From NCBI GenBank assembly GCA_947450025.1, contig CANFTW010000003.1:209861-273860 (forward strand): a stretch of DNA of 64,000 bases, given 5' to 3'. This DNA is from Bacteroidota bacterium. Lineage in GTDB: Bacteria > Bacteroidota > Bacteroidia > B-17B0 > Aurantibacillaceae. Made by a program: the position numbers and the translations under genes. The notes below the pieces were generated by a model. The model saw only the letters and a list, made by a program, of their open reading frames with translations, did no database searches and was not told the DNA's origin. This document shows positions 1 to 9,358 of the stretch, piece by piece; positions within the stretch are counted from its first letter, which is position 1, and each line of letters starts with the position of its first letter.

Positions 1-3000
1 ATCCATTTGCACTTGTAGCCACTAAAGTGGTCGTATAAATTCCTTCCTGCCCAAACACATGGCTTGGATTAGTTTGATTAGACGTTGTTAAATCACCAAA
101 AATCCAATAATAGGAAACGGCATTAGTGGATAAATTATTAAATTGTATGAATGGGTCTAATACATCTGTTTCTTGAAGATTCGTTGTAAATTCTGCTACT
201 GGAACAGCGAACACATTAATCATATTGTTTTTAATCAATGTAGTTGAACATCCATTGCTTGACTCTGCTGTTAAAGTAATGTTATAAAACCCTGGATCAT
301 CAAAACAATAGCGTGGACTTTGAATAGAAGATTGATCGCCATTTCCAAAAGACCAATTCCAATTTGTAATAGAGCCTGTTGTTACGGTTGATAAATCAGT
401 AAAATCAACGCATAAAGGGGCGCAACCTAAAATGACACTAGAATTGAAATTAACCATAGGCGCGTCAAAAACATTAACAGAAGCCACACTCATGTTTGTA
501 CAACTATTAATAGAACCTATCACTGTATATGTTGTTGAAATGGTTGGACTAACTATTAAGGGATTACCTATATGTCCATTGCTCCAAACATAATTAGAAG
601 CTCCACTTGCCGATAAGGTCGCTGTTTTTCCAGCACAAATGGTTGCTGATGATGCAGTAACATTTGGAACAGAATTTACGACAACAGATGTTATTGCTGA
701 AGAAGAACACCCTAAACTAGTTCCAACAAGCGTATAACTTGTTGTTGCAACTGGATTAACAGAAATTGTATTAGTTGTTGCACCTGTATTCCATAAATAA
801 GATGTTGCTCCGCTAGCATTTAATACTGTGCTTTGTCCATTACATATTGTTGAATTATTTACTGAAAGCACAGGTATAAGGTTAACAGTTACTGTCGTCG
901 TTTCCATACTAGAACAGTTGTTTGTGGTACCAGTCACTGAATAATTCGTTGTAATGTTTGGTGATACTGAAATAGAACTTGATACGGCGCCTGTATTCCA
1001 AACATAGGATGCTGCACCATTAGCAACTAAATTAATAGATTGCCCTGCACAAATAGTAGAAGTGTTTACTGTCACAACAGGTAGAGCATTTACAACAACG
1101 GTTGCAATGACAGATCCCGAACACACACCATTGTCTCCTGAAACACTATACGATGTAGTTGTTAGAGGGGAAACTATAATATTGTTTCCGGTTGAACCAT
1201 CACTCCAAGTGAACGAAGTTGCTCCCAAAGAGGTAAGCGTGGTTGTTTGACCAGCGCATATTGTAGGAGCATTAACCGATAATAGTAAACTTGGATTAAC
1301 AACGATGTTTGCCGTTGCAGAATTAATACATCCTGATTGTTCACCAGTGACAGTATAATTAGTGTTGGAAGTTGGACTGTCTAATAACGAACTATTGTTT
1401 GATCCATTACTCCATGTAAACGTAGTTGCGCCACTCGCTGTTAATGTTGCGGTTTGGCCCGAGCAAATGGTTGCTGAGCTAACCGAAACTGATGGAAGCG
1501 GGGTAACTGATACAATAGAAACTGCTGTGTTTGAACATCCGCCTTGTGTTCCCGTAACTGTATAACTTGAGCTAATTAATGGCGCGTCTATTATTGTGTT
1601 TACTAAAGTGCCTGTATTCCATGAATAACTTGTTGCGCCATTTGCAATAATTGTAGCGGTTTGCCCTGCACAAATAGTAGAAGAATTTACCGTCACAACG
1701 GGTAGAGCATTTACAACAACGGTTGCAATGACAGATCCCGAACACGCGCCATTGTCTCCTGAAACACTATACGATGTAGTTGTTAGAGGGGAAACTATAA
1801 TATTGTTTCCGGTTGAACCATCACTCCAAGTGAACGAAGTTGCTCCCAAAGAAGTAAGCGTCGTTGTTTGACCGGCGCATATTGTAGGAGCATTAACCGA
1901 TAATAGTAAACTTGGATTAATAACGATGTTTGCTGTTGCAGAATTAACACATCCTGATTGTTCACCAGTGACAGTATAATTAGTGTTGGAAGTTGGACTG
2001 TCTAATAACGAACTATTATTTGATCCATTACTCCATGTAAACGTCGTTGCGCCACTCGCTGTTAATGTTGCGGTTTGGCCCGAGCAAATAGTTGCTGAGC
2101 TAACCGAAACTGATGGAAGCGGGGTAACTGATACAATAGAAACTGCTGTGTTTGTGCACCCTAATAAAGTTCCAACAACTGTATAGGTGGCTGATGTAGT
2201 TGGTAAAACTAATATCGAAGAAGTAATTGCTCCTGTGTTCCAAGCATAAGATGTTGCCCCATTTGCATAAAGTGTGCCTGTTTGACCAGCGCAGAGAGAC
2301 ATTGAATTAACCGTGATTATAGGTAAGGGATTAACATATAATGAAACCGTCGTTGTGTTTGAGCATCCAAGATCGATTCCTGTTAATGTATAATTTGTAG
2401 TAATTGATGGTGATTCTGAGATAGTGGCCGATGTCGCGCCGTTACTCCAGCTATAAGTTGTAGCGCCTGTTGCAGAAAGCGTGGCGGTTTCACCAGCACA
2501 TATTGTCGGTGAGTTTATTGTAATAAGTGGTAATGGATTTACGCTAACAGAGGACACAGCTGTATTCGTGCAACCTTGCGCTGTTCCCAATACGGTATAA
2601 TTTGTATTGCTTGAAGGCGAAACGGTTATAGAGGAAAATGTTGCTCCAGTATTCCATGTATAACTTGTCGCTCCTGCGGCAGAAAGCGTAGCAGTTTCTC
2701 CACCGCAAATAATAGGTGAATTAATTGTAATACTTGGCTGTGGAACAACAGTTATGGTGGCGACGGCGGTATTGGTGCAGCCTAATGTTGCACCAATAAC
2801 TGTATAGGAGGTATTAGATAATGGCAGAGATAAAATAGATGGTGTGATGGCGCCCGTATTCCAAGTATAAGATGTTGCTCCTGTTGCCACTAATGTAGAT
2901 GTTTGACCAGCACATATAGATGATGAATTAGCTGAAACTGTAGGCAATGGGCTAACTGTTAGTGTAACCGTTTTGTTAACGACACATCCTGGTAACGAAT

Positions 3001-4180
3001 AACTCAGTGAATACGTTGTCGAGCTCGCTGGGTTAACAGAAATAGAAGAGCTTGTTTCTCCGCCAGGCGACCACAAAAACGTTCCCCCCACCGTAGAAGG
3101 CGTTGCCGTTAAAACAGCTGTATTTCCGGCGCAGATTGTTTCTGAATTAATTGCAACAGTTGTTGATCCTGAAGAAGTGATATTGACACTGGTTGTAGCC
3201 GAACAGCCTATATGAGACGTGGCCGTTACATAATAAATACCAGAGCATAAACCAGTTGCTGTAGCATTCGTTTGACCGATAGGATTCATACTAGCATCAA
3301 ACCAAGCATATGTATATCCTCCTATTGAACCCGAGGCGCTAGCAGACGCTGATCCGGTGCATGAGCAACCCGCATTAACCGATGTTGCGGTAACGCTTGT
3401 TTGGGTAATAGGCATACAACCATTATTAAATTGAGCAATATATGCCGCGTTTAATGCATTGTTTGGGGCTCCTGGTGTTTGGTTTCCAGGAGAAGGTGAA
3501 GCGCTTCCACTTGACCAATTAACTTGAAGGCTTGGATCAACATCATTGAAATACCAAACTTTTTGAGCTCCAGAACCAGAAAAGTAAATTAGATTATTCA
3601 AATTGTCTGATCCCCAACACATAGAAAAAACTTCACATCCACTTAAGTCCACTATTCTAGCACAATCTCCAACATTTGCTAATAATGTATTATTCCAATT
3701 TCCTCCTGAGGTCCACCCTGTTGCTGGATATGAACAGGCTACTGCCCCGGGCGTCGTCACATTCGATTCAAAAAGAGCGCTATTTAGTGGAGCTATTATT
3801 GTACAGTTTCCATCTGTCATCGATAAATCATCGGGTGGAATTGCTGGATTTCTGTCACCATTATTATAGATTAAAATAATAGTCCCTAAAGGAATACATG
3901 CCCAAATTGGATTTTGTGAAAAACGAACAGCGCCTGCTGCTACTCCACTAGCTCCATGAAATCCGCTATTATCATCAAAAATCCATCCCCTAATATCAAT
4001 ACATGGGGGAGTTAGATTAGTGCAAGTATAGGTTACAGCACTACTAACAACTACAAACTCAACATATTCTTGATTTCCAGCAGGGCCATTAGACACCTCA
4101 TTCATAATAAGGGTTTGTGATTTTGCAGAATGCAAAACAAAGGTCAACAACAATATGATTATAAATCTAAAATTAGACAT
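1..4180 (-). CDS. Giant secreted Ig-repeat adhesin, N-terminal part (runs off left edge)
   Basis: The minus-strand frame is open from ATG at 4180 to the window edge, so at least 1393 residues are present and the C-terminus is missing. Residues 1-22 are a signal peptide ending SAKSQ. A lamin-tail-like domain follows (starting MNEVSNGPAGNQEYVEF). After roughly residue 330 come about 13 Ig-like modules of about 69 residues, each opening with a variant of TICAGQTATL and then GATSYxW. Near the left edge are two PKD-like domains (WSFGNGD, YYWIFGD). This architecture is typical of Bacteroidota cell-surface proteins exported by type IX secretion. A type B sorting domain is expected beyond the edge but is not visible. 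The repeats contain a recent three-module duplication. Exact ligand or role is unknown. It lies downstream of the PiT genes, separated by terminator-like hairpins. Confidence 0.9.
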   Translation of the reverse strand, partial: MSNFRFIIILLLTFVLHSAKSQTLIMNEVSNGPAGNQEYVEFVVVSSAVTYTCTNLTPPCIDIRGWIFDDNSGFHGASGVAAGAVRFSQNPIWACIPLGTIILIYNNGDRNPAIPPDDLSMTDGNCTIIAPLNSALFESNVTTPGAVACSYPATGWTSGGNWNNTLLANVGDCARIVDLSGCEVFSMCWGSDNLNNLIYFSGSGAQKVWYFNDVDPSLQVNWSSGSASPSPGNQTPGAPNNALNAAYIAQFNNGCMPITQTSVTATSVNAGCSCTGSASASASGSIGGYTYAWFDASMNPIGQTNATATGLCSGIYYVTATSHIGCSATTSVNITSSGSTTVAINSETICAGNTAVLTATPSTVGGTFLWSPGGETSSSISVNPASSTTYSLSYSLPGCVVNKTVTLTVSPLPTVSANSSSICAGQTSTLVATGATSYTWNTGAITPSILSLPLSNTSYTVIGATLGCTNTAVATITVVPQPSITINSPIICGGETATLSAAGATSYTWNTGATFSSITVSPSSNTNYTVLGTAQGCTNTAVSSVSVNPLPLITINSPTICAGETATLSATGATTYSWSNGATSATISESPSITTNYTLTGIDLGCSNTTTVSLYVNPLPIITVNSMSLCAGQTGTLYANGATSYAWNTGAITSSILVLPTTSATYTVVGTLLGCTNTAVSIVSVTPLPSVSVSSATICSGQTATLTASGATTFTWSNGSNNSSLLDSPTSNTNYTVTGEQSGCVNSATANIVINPSLLLSVNAPTICAGQTTTLTSLGATSFTWSDGSTGNNIIVSPLTTTSYSVSGDNGACSGSVIATVVVNALPVVTVNSSTICAGQTATIIANGATSYSWNTGTLVNTIIDAPLISSSYTVTGTQGGCSNTAVSIVSVTPLPSVSVSSATICSGQTATLTASGATTFTWSNGSNNSSLLDSPTSNTNYTVTGEQSGCINSATANIVVNPSLLLSVNAPTICAGQTTTLTSLGATSFTWSDGSTGNNIIVSPLTTTSYSVSGDNGVCSGSVIATVVVNALPVVTVNTSTICAGQSINLVANGAASYVWNTGAVSSSISVSPNITTNYSVTGTTNNCSSMETTTVTVNLIPVLSVNNSTICNGQSTVLNASGATSYLWNTGATTNTISVNPVATTSYTLVGTSLGCSSSAITSVVVNSVPNVTASSATICAGKTATLSASGASNYVWSNGHIGNPLIVSPTISTTYTVIGSINSCTNMSVASVNVFDAPMVNFNSSVILGCAPLCVDFTDLSTVTTGSITNWNWSFGNGDQSSIQSPRYCFDDPGFYNITLTAESSNGCSTTLIKNNMINVFAVPVAEFTTNLQETDVLDPFIQFNNLSTNAVSYYWIFGDLTTSNQTNPSHVFGQEGIYTTTLVATSANG
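1042..1533. repeat. Near-identical internal repeat, copy 1
   Basis: This stretch of about 492 bp matches 1663-2154 almost base for base at an offset of 621 bp, which is exactly 207 codons or three 69-residue Ig modules. Differences are scattered single bases. It lies inside the giant adhesin gene and keeps the reading frame. Confidence 0.9.
1663..2154. repeat. Near-identical internal repeat, copy 2
   Basis: Second copy of the repeat at 1042-1533. Together they show a recent in-frame tandem duplication of a three-module block, or gene conversion between two older blocks. Confidence 0.9.
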
Positions 4181-4368
4181 GACGCTTAATAATTCAAATT
4201 ATCTTAGAAAGCGGTTAAGGAGTCTTATTAAAAAATAATTCCTTTAGGATGTTCACTTTATTATTAGTTACACAAAATTACATCAATTTGTTTTATTTAA
4301 CCTTATGTTAAGGTTATAAAAAAGCTAAGTTTATACCTCAAAAGACCTATTTTGTCTTTTTTATAACA

Positions 4369-4398
4369 AAAAAGTCGCTAGAGACCTAACGACTTTTT
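4369..4398 (-). terminator. Bidirectional-looking Rho-independent terminator
   Basis: Perfect 9 bp stem AAAAAGTCG / CGACTTTTT with a 12 nt loop, just downstream of the stop of the minus-strand PiT gene at 4418. A second weaker hairpin (AAAAGAC / GTCTTTT, 4340-4360) follows. Both separate the transporter from the adhesin gene. Confidence 0.75.
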
Positions 4399-4417
4399 AT
4401 TATCATCTTTTTAATAG

Positions 4418-5812
4418 TTACAATATCGCTCTAAATAATAAAAACAATCCTCCTGATAAAACGATTGTAACAGGTAAGGTTAACACCCATGCTAAAGCAA
4501 TATTAATAATTGTTCCTTTTTGTAAATTTTTTAATCCTTTTTTTGCAACCATTGAACCTGCTATGCCTGATGATAGCATGTGTGTTGTGCTTACCGGTAA
4601 ACCAAAAGCCGAAGCTAAGCCAATGCCTCCAGCAGCAACCAACTCGGCACTAGCGCCCTGAGCATAACTCATATGCTGTTTCCCGATTTTTTCACCAACC
4701 GTTTTTACGATACGTTTCCAACCGACCATCGTGCCTAAACCTAAGGAAACCGACACCATAATAATTACCCAATAAGGCGCATACTCGATTAAAACTTTCG
4801 CTTCTTTTAATTCGCGCTTTAGGGACACAATTTCTTTTTGACTTAGAGAAAGATTTCCGCTATTAATCAATTTTTCACTAGCTGATTTTATTTTTACAAT
4901 ATCTGTTCTTAATCTAAATTTACTTGTTAGAGCTAATTCACTAGATTTAAATTTTCCTTTTGTTTCTTCATTAAAATGACTTCCGCAATCAAATATCGTT
5001 TTATATAAATTTTGTTGATTATCCGATAAAATACTTGTGTCGGCTTTTGACATCAATTGTTCGATGTGGTTTATGTTAGCACTTACGCTTTGAATATTAA
5101 CTTTTTCATCAACGGCAAAATATCCCGGCATAATGGCAATTAAAATAATCATTATTAAACCAACACCTTTTTGTCCATCGTTTTGTCCATGAAAAAAACT
5201 AACTAACCCACATGTCGCCCATAATAACATACGTATCCAAATAGGAGGCACTTTACCCGGAATAGGTTCTTTATATATAATGTCATTTTTAATTGTTCTT
5301 TTAAATAAAAACATCATTAAAATAGCTGCAGAAAATCCTAAAAGAGGAGATATTAATAATGCTAGTCCGGTGTCTTTAACCTTGTCCCAATTAATTAAAC
5401 CGTTACCGCCAGTATCCGGTAAAAAGTAAAACGAAATTCCTATACCTAATATAGAGCCTATTAACGCGTGTGAACTAGAAGCGGGAATCCCCATCCACCA
5501 TGTTCCTAAATTCCAAATAATCGCCGATAATAATAAAGCTACAATCATAGCCGCGCCGTGATAAACACTACTATCTACCAAAACCTCCATGGGCAGCAAA
5601 TTAATGATTCCCATTGCTACAGCAATTCCACCTGTCATTACGCCTGTAAAATTTAATAAACCGCTGTAAACAACAGCCACGGTTGGTTTTAAGGAGTTAG
5701 TGTAAATTACAGTTGCAACAGCGTTTGCAGTATCATGAAATCCATTTACAAATTCAAATGCACACGCTAATAATAAACAGATAATTAAAAGGATAAATAG
5801 TCCGGTTGTCAT
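4418..5812 (-). CDS. Inorganic phosphate transporter, PiT family (copy 1)
   Basis: A 464-residue polytopic inner-membrane protein of the PiT (Pfam PHO4) family, which imports phosphate, or metal-phosphate complexes, driven by a cation gradient. The N-terminal signature is seen as GFHDTANAVATVIYTNS (about residues 24-40). The central signature is GQNDGQKGVG (about 209-218) and the C-terminal repeat has GLPVSTTHMLSSG (about 402). A poorly conserved, charged stretch (about 235-345) forms the large loop between the two membrane halves. It is a close paralogue of the gene immediately upstream (5933-7327), with the same length and an identical C-terminal LFLLFRAIL. Known relatives often work with a PhoU-like regulator, but none is visible here. 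Substrate preference cannot be read from sequence. Confidence 0.92.
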   Translation of the reverse strand: MTTGLFILLIICLLLACAFEFVNGFHDTANAVATVIYTNSLKPTVAVVYSGLLNFTGVMTGGIAVAMGIINLLPMEVLVDSSVYHGAAMIVALLLSAIIWNLGTWWMGIPASSSHALIGSILGIGISFYFLPDTGGNGLINWDKVKDTGLALLISPLLGFSAAILMMFLFKRTIKNDIIYKEPIPGKVPPIWIRMLLWATCGLVSFFHGQNDGQKGVGLIMIILIAIMPGYFAVDEKVNIQSVSANINHIEQLMSKADTSILSDNQQNLYKTIFDCGSHFNEETKGKFKSSELALTSKFRLRTDIVKIKSASEKLINSGNLSLSQKEIVSLKRELKEAKVLIEYAPYWVIIMVSVSLGLGTMVGWKRIVKTVGEKIGKQHMSYAQGASAELVAAGGIGLASAFGLPVSTTHMLSSGIAGSMVAKKGLKNLQKGTIINIALAWVLTLPVTIVLSGGLFLLFRAIL

Positions 5813-5932
5813 TTTATATATTTAGAGATTAAAAGTATATGATTTAAAAACCATCCGTGTTATGATAGCATTATGTATTATAAATATCACATAATATTAA
5901 CTATACTTTACAAAAAAACAAATAATTGTTTT

Positions 5933-7327
5933 TTATAAAATGGCCCTAAACAGCAAAAATAATGAACCAGATAAAATCATGGTAACCGGCAGGGTTAATA
6001 TCCAAGCCAAAAATATACTAGTAATTGTTTTTCGTTGTAGATTCTTTAATCCTTTTTTAGCAACCATACTTCCCATGATACCTGAGCTTAACATGTGAGT
6101 TGTACTCACGGGAACTCCATAAGCAGAGGCAACCCCAATGCCCATAGCCGCTACTATTTCGGCAGATGCGCCTTGGGCATAACTCATATGTTGTTTTCCA
6201 ATCTTTTCTCCTATCGTTTTTACGATTCGTTTCCATCCTATCATGGTTCCTAAACCTAATGAAACGGATATCATAATAATAACCCATGATGGAGCGTATT
6301 CAACTAATTTTTTAGCTAATTTGATTTCAGCTTTTAAAACTTTTTCATTGTTTTTTGAAATAGCAACGTTTGAACTATTTAATAATTTTTCGGCACTCTT
6401 TGTAATTTTTACTATATCTTTTCTTAATTCAAAGCGTTTTGTTAAATCAACAGACTCTACTGTTAATTTACCAGCAGTTGCTTCAGAAAAATGAAGAGCG
6501 TGCGCTTTAACGTTGTTAAAATATTTTATTTCTTCTTTACCAAACTGTGTTGTGTCTGTGGTAGAAATTATATTACTTATTAGAGTAATGTTTGCGTTTG
6601 TACTTTGTAAATTAACTTCTGAGTCTAAAGAAAAGCTAGCTGGCAAAATGGCAATTAAAATCATCATCACTAAACCAACACCTTTTTGTCCATCGTTTTG
6701 TCCATGAAAAAAACTAACTAACCCACACGTAGCCCATAATAACATGCGTATCCAAATGGGAGGCATTTTACCCGGAATAGGTTCTTTATAAATAATTTCA
6801 TTTTTTATTAGACGTTTAAAAATAAACATCATTAATATTGCTGCGGTAAATCCTGCTAATGGCGATATTAATAATGCTAATCCAGTATCTTTTGCTTTGT
6901 CCCAGTTAACTGCGCTTCCTCCTACGTTATCTGGTAAAAAATAAAAAGCTAGTCCAATTCCTATAATAGATCCAATTAACGTGTGAGAACTTGATGCGGG
7001 TAAACCAAACCACCAAGTACCTAAATTCCATATAATAGCTGATAATAATAATGCTAGAATCATAGCTATACCGTGATATACATTACTGTCTACTAAAACC
7101 TCCACAGGCAATAAATTAACAATGCCCATAGCGACAGCAATACCACCTGTCATTACTCCAATAAAATTCAATATGCCGCTATAAACAACAGCAACAGTAG
7201 GTTTCATAGAGTTAGTGTAAATTACTGTTGCTACGGCATTAGCGGTATCGTGGAACCCGTTTACAAATTCAAATGCACACGCTAACACTAGACAGATTAC
7301 TAAAAAAACGATTAAAATTGTTGTCAT
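5933..7327 (-). CDS. Inorganic phosphate transporter, PiT family (copy 2)
   Basis: A 464-residue paralogue of the downstream PiT gene, with the same signatures (GFHDTANAVATVIYTNS, GQNDGQKGVG, GVPVSTTHMLSSG). It differs mainly in the central loop (about residues 235-345), where the two copies share little. The head-to-tail arrangement and equal length indicate gene duplication followed by loop divergence. A 120 bp AT-only gap with an A/T hairpin (5913-5934) separates the copies, so the downstream copy may be expressed partly by read-through. A -7-type promoter element lies upstream at 7345-7352. The role is phosphate uptake at the inner membrane by family membership. Why two copies are kept is not evident. 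Confidence 0.92.
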   Translation of the reverse strand: MTTILIVFLVICLVLACAFEFVNGFHDTANAVATVIYTNSMKPTVAVVYSGILNFIGVMTGGIAVAMGIVNLLPVEVLVDSNVYHGIAMILALLLSAIIWNLGTWWFGLPASSSHTLIGSIIGIGLAFYFLPDNVGGSAVNWDKAKDTGLALLISPLAGFTAAILMMFIFKRLIKNEIIYKEPIPGKMPPIWIRMLLWATCGLVSFFHGQNDGQKGVGLVMMILIAILPASFSLDSEVNLQSTNANITLISNIISTTDTTQFGKEEIKYFNNVKAHALHFSEATAGKLTVESVDLTKRFELRKDIVKITKSAEKLLNSSNVAISKNNEKVLKAEIKLAKKLVEYAPSWVIIMISVSLGLGTMIGWKRIVKTIGEKIGKQHMSYAQGASAEIVAAMGIGVASAYGVPVSTTHMLSSGIMGSMVAKKGLKNLQRKTITSIFLAWILTLPVTMILSGSLFLLFRAIL

Positions 7328-7344
7328 ATATATTTAATAGCGGT

Positions 7345-7352
7345 CAAAAGTA
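7345..7352 (-). promoter_or_regulatory. Bacteroidota -7 promoter element for PiT copy 2
   Basis: On the minus strand this reads TACTTTTG, a match to the Bacteroidota consensus TAnnTTTG, 17 bp upstream of the ATG at 7327. No convincing -33 TTTG was seen at the usual spacing. Confidence 0.5.
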
Positions 7353-7417
7353 ACGGCTATTGTATTTGTTTGTGTTAAGTTAATGTTAATTAAGTTCAAT
7401 AATCATTGTTTGTTATT

Positions 7418-7849
7418 TTAACAATCTATTTTCTTTATTCTATCGGCATGTCTGCCTCCTTCAAATTGTTCGTTTAAAAAAGCATCAACACTCTTTTTTG
7501 CTTCTTCTATACTTATATAACGAGCTGGTAAGGTTAAAATATTTGCATCATTATGCTGGCGCGCTAGCGCCGAAATTTCAGAATTCCAGCATAAGGCAGC
7601 TCTAATACCCATATGCTTATTGGCACTCATATTAATGCCATTACCACTGCCGCACATTAATATACCAAAAGAAACTTCTTTATTAGTAACAGCTATAGCA
7701 ACCGCATGAGCCGCTTCTGGATAATCTGCTCTTTCTAAACTATAGCATCCTTTATCAACAACCTCTACATGTTTAGTTTTTAAATACGATATTAGAACTT
7801 CTTTTAGTTCAAATCCAGCATGGTCGCTTCCTATAGCAATTTTTGTCAT
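7418..7849 (-). CDS. rpiB: Ribose 5-phosphate isomerase B
   Basis: A 143-residue RpiB/LacA/LacB family protein, the family's usual length. It interconverts ribose 5-phosphate and ribulose 5-phosphate in the non-oxidative pentose phosphate pathway. The phosphate/substrate motif GSDHAG is at residues 7-12. The catalytic cysteine is in MCGSGNG (Cys66), and GIRAALCWNSEISALARQHN contains the conserved region that follows. The last part HADRIKKI is typical. Transcribed away from the 7850-8330 gap. Orthologues are usually cytosolic dimers or tetramers. An allose-6-phosphate isomerase side activity cannot be excluded. Confidence 0.95.
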   Translation of the reverse strand: MTKIAIGSDHAGFELKEVLISYLKTKHVEVVDKGCYSLERADYPEAAHAVAIAVTNKEVSFGILMCGSGNGINMSANKHMGIRAALCWNSEISALARQHNDANILTLPARYISIEEAKKSVDAFLNEQFEGGRHADRIKKIDC

Positions 7850-8330
7850 TTCAAAGTTTTGTTAATAGTTTGTAATCAACGTTAATTAACACTCATAACT
7901 ACATGTGCTGAAAATGAGTGATTTATATACGCTGCTAATTAACAAAATTACTGTGTATAATTAAATTTATCGTTAATAAGTTTCCGTAATTAATTAGTGT
8001 TTTGTTAATAGATAATTTACTTAGTGAAATTTTTCGTCTTACAAAATTTACTTTCAAAAATTATTTAGTGTTTTGTACAGTTTTACACACATAAAATGAA
8101 GCTTACTCAGTAATTTGTTATTAACCATTTTCACTATTAACCGCTTTGTTCATTACTAAGCATATTTCTAAAAATCAACTCTTTATATATAACAATATCG
8201 TTTAATATTTGTTAATAGAGTGTAGATTACCTTAAAAACAAGTAAACAAAAGCTTATTTTTACACAGTATTAACACCCTATATACTATAACCATAATTTA
8301 AATATTTAAAATTCTTTTATAATATATTAT
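7850..8330. other. Candidate chromosomal replication origin (oriC)
   Basis: A 481 bp gene-free, extremely AT-rich gap between divergent rpiB and nadA. Three matches to the DnaA-box consensus TTWTNCACA are visible: TTATACACA on the minus strand (7952-7960), and TTTTACACA at 8081-8089 and 8258-8266. An 11-mer TTTGTTAATAG occurs three times (7858-7868, 8001-8011, 8208-8218) and TTAGTGTTTTGT twice (7994-8005, 8065-8076). A nearly pure A/T stretch (about 8288-8330) could be a DNA-unwinding element. All genes to the left in the window point left and the next 10 kb point right, as expected at an origin. Three parS sites lie 9-10 kb to the right. No dnaA gene is adjacent, which is not unusual in this phylum. 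Assigning oriC is an inference. The gap must also hold the two divergent promoters. Confidence 0.5.
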
Positions 8331-9308
8331 ATGAATTTAGAAAAAGGTTTTCTCGAAAAAAAAATTGATCCATCGCTTGATTTGTTCAAAGAGATTTCGC
8401 ATCTTAAGAAAACGAAGAATGCCATCATCCTTGCTCACTACTATCAAGATGCTGATATTCAGGATATTGCAGACTATATTGGAGACAGTTTAGGGCTTGC
8501 TCAACAAGCCGAAAAAACACAAGCCGACATCATTTTATTTGCCGGTGTACATTTTATGGCCGAAACAGCAAAAATTTTGAATCCAAAAACAAAAGTATTG
8601 ATTCCAGATTTGAAAGCAGGTTGTTCTTTAGCCGATTCTTGCCCACCAAATGAATTTAACGCATTTAAAGCCACTCACCCTGATCATATTGTATTAACTT
8701 ATATAAACTGTACCGCAGATATTAAAGCGCTCTCAGATGTCATTGTAACGTCTACAAATGCTGTTCAAATTGTAGAATCATTCCCTAAAGATCAAAAAAT
8801 CATATTTACGCCTGATAAAAATTTAGGAGCTTATATCAATAAAGTGACTGGCCGTAATATGGTGTTATGGAATGGGAGCTGTATGGTACATGAAATTTTT
8901 AGTCTAGAAAAACTGATTAAATTAAAAGCTCAACATCCAAAAGCCCTAATACTAGCTCATCCTGAATGTGAAGCTGCTATTTTAGAATATGCAGATTTTA
9001 TTGGAAGTACAACAGCTATTTTAAATTATAGTAAAAAATCAGAAGCTCAAGAATTTATTGTATTAACTGAAACTGGTATTATACATCAAATGCAAAAAGC
9101 TAGTCCATCTAAAACATTTATTCCAGCACCCCCAAATAATAGTTGTGCTTGTAACGATTGTCCGCATATGAAATTAAATACGTTAGAGAAAATTTATATT
9201 GCTTTAAAATATGAACAACCCGAATTATTAATGAGTGATGAATTGATTGAAAAATCAAAAAAACCAATTAATAAAATGCTTGAATTATCAGCTAAATTTG
9301 GACTATAA
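8331..9308 (+). CDS. nadA: Quinolinate synthase A
   Basis: A 325-residue NadA. It condenses iminoaspartate with dihydroxyacetone phosphate to quinolinate in de novo NAD synthesis, using an oxygen-sensitive [4Fe-4S] cluster. Seen: [18 protein letters not shown] (about residues 36-53), and the three cysteine regions AGCSLADSC (Cys98/Cys104), NGSCMVHE (Cys184) and [10 protein letters not shown] (Cys272-277), which supply the cluster ligands. The start at 8331 follows a pure A/T leader with no clear Shine-Dalgarno, as is common in Bacteroidota. Partner genes nadB and nadC are not in the window. An HAAO gene at 51089 encodes the alternative oxidative route to the same product. Confidence 0.96.
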   Translation: MNLEKGFLEKKIDPSLDLFKEISHLKKTKNAIILAHYYQDADIQDIADYIGDSLGLAQQAEKTQADIILFAGVHFMAETAKILNPKTKVLIPDLKAGCSLADSCPPNEFNAFKATHPDHIVLTYINCTADIKALSDVIVTSTNAVQIVESFPKDQKIIFTPDKNLGAYINKVTGRNMVLWNGSCMVHEIFSLEKLIKLKAQHPKALILAHPECEAAILEYADFIGSTTAILNYSKKSEAQEFIVLTETGIIHQMQKASPSKTFIPAPPNNSCACNDCPHMKLNTLEKIYIALKYEQPELLMSDELIEKSKKPINKMLELSAKFGL

Positions 9309-9358
9309 ACTAAATTTTAATGTTTGAATTATAAATTTTAAATTAGAAGATTAATACA

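Noticed and set aside
3603..3879. Two short plus-strand open frames in the left adhesin
   Set aside because: Shadows of the minus-strand adhesin, which reads through clearly with domain features.
5913..5934. Hairpin AAAAAACAA/TTGTTTTTT near the end of PiT copy 2
   Set aside because: Almost only A-T pairs, low stability; not called as a terminator.
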